Positions 24,223-36,435 of a DNA stretch of 64,000 nucleotides are shown piece after piece; within the stretch, counting starts at the first letter, position 1, and each line of letters opens with the position of its first letter. Under the pieces are notes generated by a model, which saw only the letters and a list, made by a program, of their open reading frames with translations, had not been told where the DNA came from and searched no databases. The stretch comes from Sialis fuliginosa (taxonomy: Eukaryota; Arthropoda; Insecta; Megaloptera; Sialidae). The translations under genes were made by a program, and so were the position numbers. The stretch lies in contig OY540813.1 of the NCBI GenBank assembly GCA_961205875.1, forward strand, positions 1,397,001 through 1,461,000, given 5' to 3'.

Positions 24223-24725
24223 GACATAAATGATACAAAAGTGTATGAGGACTTTATGATCGTACTGTGTGTGTGTTAAAGCTGCAGTGGCTGTGCTCCA
24301 TACACTCGATGTTATAATCTAATAGAGGCCATCTTGCTGTGTTGAAGCTGACAGAATTGAATTTGCCTCGACAATAAAAGTCCATATTTGTACTATAAAC
24401 AATACGAGTTAAAATGTAAAAAAATGTACATAGCTCATAAAACATGATATGTTTTTCTTTATTGAGTATTGACTATTTTCAATCACTTTTTTATTTACAC
24501 TTTTATACATAATACATATAGTTATCGCAAAGTAATTTAAATTACTTAACACATTTTGAGGACCTCTTAATCGAGTGTGGTAACTTTCTCGATAAGGTCT
24601 GTGTGTCTGTCTACTCTGATAATATTTTGACTATCATGAATTTTCTATCCAAAAAGCACGAAATTTTAAAAGTGTTGGAAAATAAATATTTCTGTATTAT
24701 TTTTTTAAGATTTTTTTCTCTAGGT

Positions 24726-24912
24726 ATATATAAATGAATGTTTGTTTGTATAAGGCTTATAGACTCAGGAATTACTTAACCGATTTCAATGCGGTTTTCA
24801 CCAATAGTTAGATAATTTTTCTGTGCAGTATCGTGGCTATAAATATTTTATGAAAATCTAAGATTTAATATCAAAAGACTAAAAAAATCTTTATCAAGTC
24901 GTGTTTTGTTTC
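24726..24912 (+). repeat. Dispersed repeat K copy 2
   Basis: Collinear with the 11.9 kb copy: TATAAATGAATGTTTG, AACCGATTTCAATGCGGTTT, CTTTATCAAGTCGTGTTTTG. The following CAAATAAATCCGACCAAAAA..CACCCCTTTT text is of the same retroposon type. Confidence 0.6.
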
Positions 24913-26219
24913 CACGTATAACAAAAAAAATACTATTATTTGTATTGTAGAATATTTATGCTAAGTTTCAAATAAATCCGACCAAAAAAAAACTTTACAC
25001 CCCTTTTACTCCCTTAGGGGTTGAATTTCGAAAAATCCTTTCTTTCAGATCATAATCACGTCAAAACGCTTCGATTGGTACCCCAAAGAAGTCAATAACA
25101 TTTTTTATTTACGAGATTTCGTGAACGTAAAAAAACACAGACATCTTTCTGAAAATAGTTTAAATATACTATAGTGACCTTAAAATAAACAATTATGTTG
25201 AAATTTTTGTTTTTGATTTTCGGACCGATTACAATAACTTCCTGTTGGGAAGTTAATAAGCTTAATAAAAAATACAATCTATATTTTTTAATTATATGTC
25301 GGCCACATAATAGGAACTACCTTTGTTTACATATGTGAACAATATTTTACTATAATAATATCAATTTTCTTCTTCGCTATTATTGCATACAGATATTTAC
25401 TCAATAGATCGATTCTCAAAGATAATATTTTCTTGTAATATATCGCTCTGAAGTAACACAAATATTTTTTTACAAAAAAAGAGAGCCCTTTGAAATGTTA
25501 TTGGACAAATATTATTATTATATTCTGATGAAATAGAAATTTGGAATATTATTGATTTTTATAAAATAAACATTTGAAAAGATTGGGATAATTCAAACTT
25601 TGTAAAATATTCATTATTTAAAAAAAATGTTTTAGTAAAAGTTTTTAGAGAAATTATTTTCTATGTAATGCTATTAATTACGTTACTATGGCATCTAACT
25701 CTTTTTTTTTTAAATAATAACATATTTCTTTAATTAATTCTATGAATATAGTAATATATGAATTTTTCTTTTATTTCAGGTAAGTACCATGATACACTTT
25801 TACTGAATAAGAATCTAACCATAGAATATAAAACAAGTAAGTGAAAAATAGTATTACGAAATATATATATTGCTGAAGAAAGTGTCGTCAAAGCACAAGT
25901 TTTAGTGCTGTTAAGGTGTAGGGGAAAGTGGAGTAGTTACGACCACCTAAAGGAAAATTAAAATAAATTAAAACCTGAGTAAAAAACTAATAGTAGAAAT
26001 ATAAAAAATAGAAAAAGTTTTTTAAATTTTTTAAATAATTCTCCAAGCTTTATTACACCAAAATAAACATTTTTTTCAAATATGCGATGGTTCTGAGATA
26101 ATAATCTGTAACACTTTAAATGCCCCATCCTGTATATATATTCCGGTTCCGACCGGAATTGAAAATTCCAGTTCCGGCACACCCCTAGTTCTAACTAACA
26201 TTGCTTACGTAAGAATTTA
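24913..26219. other. Noncoding, AT-rich; hAT-like end near 26.15 kb
   Basis: TTCCGGTTCCGACCGGAATT and CAGTTCCGGCACACCCCTAG at 26140-26190 look like one end of an element related to the AACCGG-rich MITE at 41.4 kb. The rest has no recognisable feature. Confidence 0.35.
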
Positions 26220-26694
26220 CAGTGTAACCTTAATATAACGAGCCTCAATATAACGATTTCCACGATTTAACAAATTTTTCAAAATCCCCTAAAACTGCCC
26301 GTAAGAGCTAATGCAAAATATACCTTATATATTACAAATACATTTGTCAACATCCTCTTTATAACGAATTTTTCGACAGGTTCAGACACGTTAAATTTTT
26401 CGTAAAACAATAATTATTGTTTTTTTGCTGTTTGTCACTGTTGCTAGTTTTAAAGTTGCAATGGCTGAAAAACAAAAAAAGGCGTTCCTTAACCGTCGCA
26501 AACAAACGAGAAATCATTAAGTATGTAGACGAGAATCCTACAACGATAAAAATAGTCATCGCTACATTCTTACCTTGTTATAACGAATTGTAGACCAACC
26601 TAACCTTTATATAACAAACCTCACTGTAACAAATTACTTGATATAACGAATATTTTCTACTTCCCTTCAGTTTTGTTATATCGAGGTTGCACTG
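26220..26694 (+). mobile_element. Tigger/pogo-like element, internally deleted
   Basis: The element begins CAGTGTAACCTTAATATAAC and ends with the inverse of CAGTGCAACCTCGATATAAC, flanked on both sides by TA, the target duplication of Tc1/mariner/pogo elements. The 475-base body retains a short piece of transposase reading frame (26461-26565) and little else. Confidence 0.8.
26461..26565 (+). pseudogene. Tigger/pogo transposase N-terminal remnant
   Basis: ATG at 26461 gives MAEKQKKAFLNRRKQT. After a +1 shift the frame continues REIIKYVDENPTT, which fits the CENP-B-type helix-turn-helix start of Tigger/pogo transposases (..EIIK.VDEN.). The DDE and C-terminal parts are missing. Confidence 0.65.
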
Positions 26695-27327
26695 TATAAG
26701 GTTTTACAGACCCCCCCCCTCAACCATAATTAATTGACACTCTCTTAGAATAGAATCAAAACACGTAAAAAAAACCTCATCTGAAACGCCAATATTAATA
26801 GCAACCGTTTACCAAAATTAACAAGAGAGATAAAAACAGAGAAACTGGGAAAAAATGAACATTACACCTGTATCTACTTCATTACCCGAATGTTACATAA
26901 ACGGCGCCTCCACAGTGACCATTTCGACCCTCCCCTAACCCCTTACACCCCCTCCCCTTTCACGTTAACATCACATACAAATGAGGTTACTCGAACAAAT
27001 GGTTTCAATAGTTTGTATTGTTCGAAAGCATGGAAAAAAAGATCGATAAGGACAAAAAATGCAGTATTACGTGAATAAAAGTATTCGACTCTTTGTCTAG
27101 CTGAGGACACAGGAATAGCTTGTAATTAGGAGTCCGCGGTTCGACTTCGAGTCCCGTTAATTCGTTTTATCACTCGATTTTGCGCTACGTGTAACGGGGT
27201 GGGGGGGGGGGTCTCCCTGTGTTGCCATGTTGTGCAGAACAGCTGTTGAGTGAAATTAGGTACTTTAATATTGTTTGTACATGGTGAGTACAAAAGAATA
27301 GTCTATGGTGTGGACAAGCTAGGGATG

Positions 27328-27463
27328 TGTAAAAACGCACCGATCTGAATTATTTTTGGGGAAAATGTTTGTCTCGGTGAGTACTCCAGACTTGTTGATT
27401 TTGGTGCTAATCGGATTAGGGGTTTTGGAAATATTCGAAATTTTATAACTTTTTTCACATTTT
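27328..27463 (+). mobile_element. Family A internal fragment
   Basis: Matches the GCACCGATCTGAATTATTTT to TTTTATAACTTTTT part of family A and ends exactly where another family A copy begins, giving a partial head-to-tail tandem. Confidence 0.7.
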
Positions 27464-27934
27464 GCTTCCATGTTCTGAAAGAAATGGAAGTATTGTAATA
27501 CCGTCGAAAAATCGTGTCCGAGATAATGACAGATTCTGAATGTACTAACTTCAAAACTTAAAGAAAAGTTAGTTTTCGCATGGCGGCTGTGCGTGTGTCT
27601 GTGTGTCTGTCTGTCAGGATGTAGATTTTTTTTTCGTTCACGATAACTACTGTAAAAATGCACCGATCTGAATTATTTTTCGAGAAAATGTTTGTCTCAG
27701 TGAGTACTTCAGACCTGTTGATTTTGGTGCTAATCGGATCAGGGGTTTTGGAAATATTCGAAATTTTGTAACATTTATAGTTTAAAAAGTGAACATTGCG
27801 AGTATTATATCTCACCAATTTTGATAAGACTTGGTACATTTGTAGTTCAATTGAACCTAAGGGAAATTTATTATTTGTACGTGCCTAAACAGCCATTGAA
27901 GGGGTGAAAAACACCCTCAAAATTTGAATTTTAA
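27464..27934 (+). mobile_element. Family A copy, 3' truncated
   Basis: Starts GCTTCCATGTTCTGAAAG and runs through the GTGTGTCTGTGTGTCTGTCT microsatellite to CTCAAAATTTGAATTTTAA. The 3' inverted repeat and hairpin are missing. Confidence 0.8.
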
Positions 27935-28695
27935 CTAAAAATCTCATTATCATATTTCGAGAAATATGAATTTAAATTTTTTATTTCGTTGGCCATAAGA
28001 AAAATATTGACTATAATTGAAAAGTTACCAATTTAGAAGGATTTATATATTTCAGGACCCCTAGAATCCAGTAAAGATATTTTTAGTGCAAGTTAGGTTA
28101 ATTAATTTTTCTGTTAAGTCAATTCGATATTTTTATTATAAAATTTTTCCTGAATACGGACCTGTTATTATTCAATAACAATAAAACCAAACCCAATTTT
28201 AGGATCTTAGGCTTTATGACAGTAAAATTCTTATCAAAATCGTTAAAAAAATGTAACCTCATAATTTCTATATGTTGTATAGATTTTTTCGATGAAAAAC
28301 ATAGGCACGCCACTGGATTTATTCATATGCTCTGACCCTAAGCCATTTCATTTCTGATAAAGAGCGAATGACTCATCGGTCGCTCGCTTATTTTATGTTT
28401 AACGGAAATTGAATTTATTATTAAAATTAGTTTTCATTCGCAACGGTTTTGTTGTAAAATGTTTAAACTGAATCTACTTCCCCCTCTTCATCCCTTCAAT
28501 ACACCTGCGCCTCTTTCATTGCTTATGTAATTTTGTAATATATGGGGGTTTTATGTTGATTATTTTCTATTGTCAAGGGGCTTTCAAATAATTTTACATT
28601 TATGGATATAGATTTTAGGTTTTGGAATTTAAATATTATGTTTTCACCAATTGTAATTATTTATTTTGAGGCTTTAAAGTGATCTTGAAGTGTTA

Positions 28696-28720
28696 ATTGG
28701 CTTCTAGGTGTAAGTACTGA
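28696..28720 (+). repeat. Family O terminal fragment
   Basis: TTGGCTTCTAGGTGTAAG matches the family O end with one change; no second end was seen nearby. Confidence 0.45.
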
Positions 28721-28879
28721 CATTATATAGTTTTTTTGGATTGAGTTTAAAATCATAATGAAAAAAAAGGTATTGGTTGAAATTTTTTGTAAATGATAGT
28801 TGAAAGTGTACTTACAACAAGTTTTAATAGGCGCAACCTTCGAAAACTCAAGGGGGTACCGACACATTTTATGTTTATT

Positions 28880-29667
28880 TACTTCCATGTTCTGAAAGAA
28901 ATGGAAGTATTGTAATACCGTCAAAAAATCGTTTCCGAGATAAGGGCAGATTCTGATTGTACTATCTTCAAAACTTTGATTTCCGCATGACGGCTGTGCG
29001 TGTGTCTGTGTGTCTGTTTATCTCAGTGAGTACTCCAGACCTATTGGTTTTGGTGCTAATCGGATTAAGGGTTTTGGAAATATTCGAAATTTTGTAACTT
29101 TTATCGTCTAAAAAGTGAACATTGCGAGTATTATCTCACTAATTTTGATAAGACTTGGTACATTTGTAGTTCATTTGAACCAAAGGGACATTTATTATTT
29201 GTACGGGTTTAAACAGCCATTAAAGGGGCGAAAAGCACCCTCAAAATTTGAATTTTAAATACTAATTAATACGTCATTAATTCATGTTGCCTTAGAAACA
29301 AATGCAACCAAATTCAAACTATTAAATTAGTTATTCTACGAACATGTATTATGTTTTTGACATTAGGATATTAGAAAACTAATATTTATAATACAAAGAT
29401 GAGTTTTATTTCTGACAAATCCCATTGAAATGTTTCATATATTAAAAATTATTTAAAAAGATATTAAAAAACATAAATAATAATAAATACTAATTAGTAC
29501 ATGCACAAACTGTCAAATTAGTTATTCTATGAATATATATAGAATGTGTATTATATTATTGACACTAGGACATTAGAAATCCCATTTAAATTTTTCATAT
29601 ATTAAAAATTATTTCAAAATATATTAAAGAACATGGCAGCCATGTATGGTTCTCCATACCGCATTTT
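28880..29667 (+). mobile_element. Family A copy with internal duplication
   Basis: Complete at both ends (hairpin start at 28881; GAACATGGCAGCCATG and hairpin at about 29630-29660). About 130 bases of the 3' part are repeated: the GTCAAATTAGTTATTCTA..ATTAAAAATTATTT block occurs near 29320-29460 and again near 29510-29610. Confidence 0.8.
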
Positions 29668-30039
29668 CTTCGTCGAATAGACCCCAAACAATACCACAAT
29701 TCAACAGACCATTTGTACAAAACTGTTGATCAAATACCCACAATGAATTACAAACATTTAACGTTAGAGTTAATCCCAACTTGAAGTATTCTAAAGTAAA
29801 ATAATATGTATAAATGACGTGTAAACACATAATATCTGTATAACATACTAGATTTTGCATTTACTAGAACGAGCCTCGAGGCGTGCGGCCGCCACACGAC
29901 GAACCAAACTTTAGAACATGTATGTGTACTATGTAAAGTACAGTAGCACCTCGTAATAACGGCTATTCGCTTGAGGGGTTACAGCTAATCGTCATTTCGG
30001 AAAATGATACTTTTTTAGGAATTTTTTTAGAATAATAAT

Positions 30040-30365
30040 CCTTAATTTATATAAAGCTCAACGTCTCTCTGTCTATCTGTCCGTTAGTTACCTTATCACT
30101 CGAGAACCACTTATCCGATTTACGTGTTTTTTTTAATTCATAGGTACGTTCTCTGGCCAGGTTAGGTAACATAACAACTAAGCAGTGACAATAATAGTAA
30201 ATCAAGTCGGACAAATTTTTGCCGTCGGCGCGCTGGAATTGATAAATTATTATTACAATAATAACTAATCGTGTTTGTACTTAATTAATTAAACTATATT
30301 TTTCAAAAATCCTAAATAATAATTCCGTAGTCTACGCGAGCGAAGCCGCGTGGGCACTGCTAGTA
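30040..30365 (+). repeat. Dispersed repeat L copy with SINE-like tail
   Basis: TTTATATAAAGCTCAACGTC, CACTCGAGAACCACTTATCC and TTCTCTGGCCAGGTTAGG, ending ACGCGAGCGAAGCCGCGTGG. The ending groups it with the other CGCGAGCGAAGCCGCG repeats. Confidence 0.6.
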
Positions 30366-30670
30366 ATAAAATAAAAATGGATAAAAATGAAATTTTGAGG
30401 GTTAATTGTACATGTCTCAAAACAGAAAAAAACATTTTTAAATAAAATATAAAACAAAATGGTGTCTAACGTTGCTACACACGATTATTAAAAAATATCA
30501 ATTTTTACAAATTTTGTATCACTTTCAATAAAAAATTGTGTTTTTGACGAAAAACACGGCTCTTAGTTGTTTATAAAAACCGTAATTATTAACCAATCGT
30601 AAACATCTTGTGTACTTCGATGTAAAATCTATCTATGAAGTTACAGTTAAAATTTCAAGTCGAAAAAAAA

Positions 30671-31041
30671 ATTTTATACTCTACAAAAAATATTCTATAA
30701 AATTTTCACGTAACATGTGTCGTTCTTGAGATATCTTGAAAAAATCAATATTTTTGGATGTCACCCCTCCCCCTTACACACGATTTTGATTATTTTGAAA
30801 TGGGACCATCCTCAAACCAGACCCAACCATCCGACCAAGTTTCAATAATATCGGTTCAGTGGTTCATGAGTTATGCGTGTGACAAGGATTCAGGGGACAG
30901 ACAGACAGACACAGAACGAAAAGTGTTTGTCTTGACGTGAAACGGATAAATCAATTTAAAATTTTGAAATCGGAGAACATTTCTTTCGTCTCAATCTGAA
31001 ACGATCACAAAGCTTCTCGTATCTTCGATATTGCGAGAAGT
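30671..31041 (-). mobile_element. Family B copy, 5' half
   Basis: Runs from CTCTACAAAAAATATTCTAT through GACAGACAGACAGACAC to the 5' hairpin ending GCGAGAAG. The 3' half is missing. A palindromic family E element starts 12 bases further on. Confidence 0.8.
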
Positions 31042-31052
31042 AAAATTTACTA

Positions 31053-31422
31053 TACAGTGTATTCCAAGTTGATTAAGCCATATGAAATTTAACATGGGGA
31101 CAATTAGAAATGTTGTAGTAGCCTTTGGTCAAAACTAACTGAAAATTTTTAAATTAATCAACAGTATTTTGTTTTCAACTTCAATAAAGATTAAAATACA
31201 TTAATGAAATTAAAATAAGCATCCTAGATAAAATTAAAATAATATTTTTTGGCAGATATAAAATTGAAAACAAAATACTGATGACACTTTTACTAAATTT
31301 TGTGGCGGCATTTCAAAATGCACCAATGATACACCTTTAAATACGATCAAAGGCTACTACAACACTTCTAATTGTCCCCATGTTAAATTTCCTATGGCTT
31401 AATCAACTTGGAATACACTGTA
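31053..31422. mobile_element. Palindromic MITE, family E copy 3
   Basis: Complete, with TACAGTGTATTCCAAGTTGA and its inverse at the ends. It carries compensating changes in both arms (CCATATGAAATTTAAC; TTTCCTATGGC). Confidence 0.8.
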
Positions 31423-31896
31423 TATATCTACCCTAAAGAATTTCAGGAACATACTTCTTATCACTATAACATAGATAACATAACAGCATCCGTTTGAAAA
31501 TGGCAACTGATTAGTTTCACATCTTCCCATATTATGTACAGATCAGTAAATTTGATTGGTACCATTTGAAGAAAAAAAAGTTAAAGAAACTCTGGTCGAA
31601 CGGATCGACGCGGTGTTACAGTCGTTAGTGTTGGTAAAAAGAAATAATAAGTTGAAAGATGTCAGAAGGTGCGATCACGCGATTCGGCTATAAAACTACT
31701 GTAGGGAATATAAAATACAACACATATACAAGGGGCATTAATGATGCAGGTGGGCTGAATTAAGTGGCGTTGCTACAATATGTGAAAACTAAATTATTAT
31801 CTTGTGTATGTGGCGAGCGCGAGTTATGCTACCAATGTCCAAATTACATACAACAAACTGCTTATGAAACATGATCATCTTGAAGATCTATACGGC

Positions 31897-32276
31897 CAGT
31901 GGCGTAGTAAGAAAAATTTTCGGGAGGGGGGGGGGGGTGAAGCTTGGGGCTTCCAAAATATGCGAAATTACAATTTTTAATTAAATGATCTAATATTTAA
32001 TCTTAACTAAAAAAAAAAAAAAAGGTACTACAATTAAATCATGAAGACCTTTTTTTTTAGTCATATTTGCAGATAAATATATTCATTCATTTCAAAATTA
32101 TTATAATTGTTTCGCATACTTTAAGAACATTGAATATTTCGAGGGGGGTTATAGTCACAAAAAAGGTCATTCAATTTAAAATTGTAATAATAATTTCATA
32201 TATTTTTAAAACATAAAATATTTCGGGGGGGGGTTTCGACCCCAAACCCCCCCCCCCCCCCGTTCCTACGCCACTG
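31897..32276 (+). mobile_element. hAT-like MITE, family P
   Basis: CAGTGGCGTAGTAAGAAAAA to TCCTACGCCACTG, 380 bases, with a perfect duplication TATACGGC (31889-31896, 32277-32284). A G-run and C-run mark the two subterminal regions. Confidence 0.92.
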
Positions 32277-32332
32277 TATACGGCACACGATCTGTATCTA
32301 TGATAAAAAAGATGTTATTTATAGAGATTGGA

Positions 32333-32845
32333 AAAAAACATCGGTCAAGTAAATGCACAATGCTTCCTCGCGCTAAATTCACCAAAGGTAGTTAATTATT
32401 CAATAATTTAAAAAAAACCGATAGTGTTTATATAAATTGCCTGGAATTGGTTAACCATTTAATTTTTATACAATTTTACTAAAAAATATTAGTTCGAAAT
32501 TTTTTTTATAAAACGCACCTGATTATTTTTTCATAATTTTTATTTTTTTGGAAATTTCAATCTAAATCTAAATTTATGCAAATGTCAAAATGACATTTAA
32601 TACTATATATCCAAGCAATATCAATTAAGAAAAACAAAACACGAATTTTTAAAATAAATTGAGATAAATCTTTGTAAGGGAATATTTTACAACAAACGTT
32701 GTAGACCCATATTATAGGAAATTTAATGCTCTACAAAAAATATTCTATAAAATTTTCACGTAACGTGTCGTTCTTGAGATATCTTGAAAAAATAAATATT
32801 TTGGCATGTCACCCCTCTCCCTTACACACGATTTTGAAATGGGAC
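32333..32845 (-). mobile_element. Family B copy, 3' half
   Basis: Starts AAAAAACATCGGTCAAGTAA with GCACAATGCTTCCTCGCGC (3' palindrome and inverted repeat). It ends inside CACACGATTTTGAAATGGGA, so the microsatellite and 5' hairpin are lost. Confidence 0.8.
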
Positions 32846-32999
32846 TAGGATAGGAGCTATATTTAAAAAAAAAACTGGAGTCTCCTCGATCGCGCCAAGC
32901 TGACATATTAACTATTCAACTTATTTGTTAAATTTTCAATTTAAATTTCTTAATAATAGCCGAAGGCGCTCTCGAAGGTCTTCGGGCATTAGATAGTCT

Positions 33000-33630
33000 T
33001 ACTAACTTCAAATCTTAAAGAAAAGTTAATTTCCGCATGGCGGCTGTGCGTGTGTCTGTGCGTCTGTACTGATGTAGAATTTTCTTTCGTTCACGATAAC
33101 TACTGTAAAAATGCACCGATCAGAATTATTTTTGGGGAAAATGTTTGTCTCAGTGAGTACTCCAAACCTATTGATTTTGGTGCTAATCGGATTAGGGGTT
33201 TTGAAAATATTCGAAATTTTCTAACTTTTATAATTATCTCACTAATTTTGATAAGATTTGGTACATTTGCAGTTCAATTGAATCTAAGGGACATTTATTA
33301 TTTGTACTTGCCTAAACAGTCAGTAAAGAGGTAAAAAACACCCTTAAAATTTGAATTTTAAATACTAATTTTATTGTTGCCATGGAAACAAATGCAACTA
33401 AATTCAAATTGTCAAATTAGTTATTCTACGAATGTGTATTATATTTTTGACATTAGGACATTAGAAAACTAATATTTATATACAAATGGCAATAACAGCT
33501 GTAACCGTCGTAAGTATATATGTTTTTTTATGTATTAAGATATTTATATTCGTAGTAATAGGTTATATAAATAAAATTATTTATTTAAGAAAATAGAAAG
33601 AACATGGAAGTCATGTATGGTTCTCCATAA
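33000..33630 (+). mobile_element. Family A copy, 5' truncated
   Basis: Begins inside the element (ACTAACTTCAAATCTTAAAG) and keeps the microsatellite, body, GGCAATAACAGC subfamily block, 3' inverted repeat and hairpin. It belongs to the same subfamily as the reference copy. Confidence 0.8.
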
Positions 33631-34180
33631 CCCATCATAGTGGCTTTCCCGCTAAATTTCAATGATTTCTTAATAAAACTAGACACGTACAATACATTCT
33701 TAAAAGATTCAAATAATTAATTACAATGAAAATTGTAGTATTTGTCGTAAATCTGATTTCCAAAGTGTTACCGTATTTCTCTATATCAGATGTCTTTAAG
33801 TGAGTAATCAATAGTTGTTATATTTCTTTATATTGCAAGTTTCAAATAAACATTCTGCCGCAGTGCAGGTCGTACTCTACTTTACCGACAATGCAGTTAG
33901 GTATATATCAATAAGATTTATTTGTTTATATATCTAGTGTGTGCCGGATTACTTAAAATTAAATCAACGCCGGCTATGTTACCGAGTAATTAAAAATTTA
34001 AAAAAGTTTCTAGCTTCTCTAGGTGCAAATCGTTTTCTTAAATAAATGCTAAAAAAGAAAGAAAAATTGTTCTTGCTTTAAGGTGTTGTATTTCGTTTAA
34101 TTACATTTAGTTTTTATTCTGTGAAGTTAAGAAAGCAATTTATTTTTTGTTGTTGTAAACATAGAAATCTAGTACAGTAA

Positions 34181-34234
34181 AAAAAAAACATCTGCTAAGT
34201 AAATGCACAGTGCTTCCTCGTGCTAAATTTACTT
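34181..34234 (-). mobile_element. Family B 3' end only
   Basis: AACATCTGCTAAGTAAATGC, ACAGTGCTTCCTCGTGC and CTAAATTTAC are present; nothing else of the element remains. Confidence 0.65.
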
Positions 34235-34680
34235 TATATTGATAAATTACACTGTCGAATTTGTATGTACATCTTTGATTGTATGTGTTGTTAAAATATC
34301 AAAAAATACGAAAACAAGAATAAATGAAGGATTTTTTTGTAATTATACATTTATAACATTTGAATACGTCTTTGTAGTGACTTCAATTCCCGCGCCAACG
34401 CTGATTGGTCAAGGAGCTATAGAGACTATGTATGTAAACCTTGGTATTTAATATTTATCGTTAATAGTTAATCGTGATAGTGAAATAATTTTACTTTACT
34501 TTTAATTTGGAATATGAGCAAGGTGACGAGTGACGACGGTGATAAGTGTCTCTAATTAATTCTACAAAAATTTCAAAAATATGTTCGTTTACGCCATGAC
34601 CCGAGAATGGTGGGAGGTGAAGGAGGAGAAAAAATTTAGAATAAACGAAACTTACAATAAACTAGTCCCGACTGTATTAA

Positions 34681-34740
34681 AATAATTTAAAAAAATATTA
34701 AAGAACATGGAAGTAATGTATATGTCTCCATATCGATATT
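34681..34740 (+). mobile_element. Family A 3' end only
   Basis: Only the last 60 bases remain: AAAGAACATGGAAGT, a mutated hairpin (TATATGTCTCCATAT) and CGATATT. Confidence 0.65.
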
Positions 34741-35020
34741 TTTGGGGCACTAATTCCGATCCTGCAAAGAGATAAATGTAGGGAAATCTCATTATAATCA
34801 TGATGATATGAATGTATTAAGTATCACACATTATATGTAACTCTTTAGCTGACTTCAATGTGGATAATTATATTTGACATGTAAACATCGCTGAAATTAA
34901 ATTTTCACGTTTACTAATGTCAATATTGAATGTATAATAAGCTTTTTTTGGCTAAAATTTCATAAGCGATATTTGTATGTATATATGCATGCATATCACT
35001 TTTGTTGATATTCTCTAAAC

Positions 35021-35470
35021 CAGTGTTTCCCAATTAGTGGCACGCAAAATTGTTTCAAAGCGATTTTTTTTCTATATCATTAGGTTCTTAGCGATAAAAA
35101 GTTATTTACTTAAATGTATTTTTAAGGTTTCGTAGAAAAGTAGAAACTCTTATAGTTTCAGTCTATCCTTCTGTCTGTCTGTTGCAGCAAGCGAAATGGG
35201 TTCAAAGGGGTACGCAGGTTTCGTAGCGACGGAAATTTATTTACTTAAATTTATTTTTAGGGTTACGTAGAAAACTAGGAATCCTTATAGTTTCAGTCTA
35301 TCCGTCTGTCTGTCTGTCGCAGCACACAAAATGATTTCAAAGGGTTACGCAGTTTTTTCTATATCATTAGTTTTTTACCGACAAAAAGTTAATTAATAAA
35401 TTTATTTTTAGAGTTCCATGAAAAACTGGTTTCAGTCTGTCCGTCTGACTGTCCGTATATCACAACCCTC
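35021..35470 (+). repeat. Tandem array of three TTTCAGTCTATCC units
   Basis: Units of about 130-165 bases contain TTATAGTTTCAGTCTATCC, a GTCTGTCTGTC microsatellite, TTTCAAAGGGGTACGCAG and an A/T-rich ACTTAAAT.TATTTTT stretch. The stretch opens with CAGTGTTTCCCAATTAGTGG, resembling a hAT end. Confidence 0.7.
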
Positions 35471-35536
35471 CCATTGTCTCATTTATAAACCTATAAAAAT
35501 TTTTTTTCAAGATGATTATTCTAAATAAAGAAGAAA

Positions 35537-35685
35537 TAATATTATAAATGCAAAAATAACTCTGTGTGTTACCTTTTCACGGTTAAACGGCTGAACCGAT
35601 CTTGATAAAATTTGGCAGGGGGATAGATTGCATCCTGAGTAAGAACATAGGCTACTTTGTATTCCGAAAAAGTGATTAAATAGAG
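35537..35685 (+). repeat. Fragment of the same SINE/RTE-like repeat
   Basis: AATATTATAAATGCAAAAAT, ACCTTTTCACGGTTAAACGG and CATAGGCTACTTTGTATTCC match the first part of the 42.3 kb copy. Confidence 0.55.
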
Positions 35686-36112
35686 AGAGAGAGAAAAACA
35701 AATTCCAGGTAGACTAAATCGCAGGTAACAATATATTATTATCTAGAAACTACATAATATACACGCCATTTCAGTTTATATAATAGAAACTTAATTCATT
35801 CTTCATTAGAGGTCATCATATACGAGAGAATGTTTAGGGGAGAGGGGGGGGGGGGGGTGGAGAGGGTAAATAAAGTTATAATAGCACTAGCAAAACTTGC
35901 CATACCTTCTACCGACTCTATGTTCACCGTTATCGTCTTGCCAACTATTTACTTTCCTACTACGGAATCTAATTTACCTACAAACCGTTGTAAACAAAAT
36001 TATATTTGGGACGAAACCAAAATTATTGAAACGATAGGAAATTTATTGTTTGAATGGTTTTATTTATTATACTAATGCATTTCAATTATACTGAATATAC
36101 AATTTAATATCC

Positions 36113-36256
36113 AAAGGCCGCTTTTTATTTTGTTTATGTTTTGTTCCAGTAATGGACAAAGTAAAACCAGTAATGGGCACCTGCTAATTATTACAAAATG
36201 ATAAGTACTACGACATAACTTATAAAATAAAGAATCGTAAAATTTGAAACAATGTA
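36113..36256 (+). repeat. Family F fragment
   Basis: Contains GCTTTTTATTTTGTTTATGT through CCAGTAATGGACAAAGTAAA to GAAACAATGTAAATG. Confidence 0.6.
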
Positions 36257-36435
36257 AATGATTCAGGACAGAACAAGGAGGTATATTTACAAATTATATA
36301 TTACTATTTTGAATTTTTTTCATTGCATATGTACTATATAACTTAAAACTCAAAGACATTTTTTCATAATTCTATAGGTATCCACTATCCAGTTAAATAA
36401 TACCAGATCAGTGGGACAAATAATATAATTTGTAA

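Noticed and set aside
27090..27170. tRNA-like GGTTCGACTTCGAGTCCC
   Set aside because: The T-arm does not fold to the standard seven-base loop, and no matching acceptor stem or anticodon arm was found.
34600..34640. TGGTGGGAGGTGAAGGAGGA considered as the missing upstream CARP exon
   Set aside because: The translated Trp-Trp lies in the wrong context, with no GISG-like end and no donor in phase 1.
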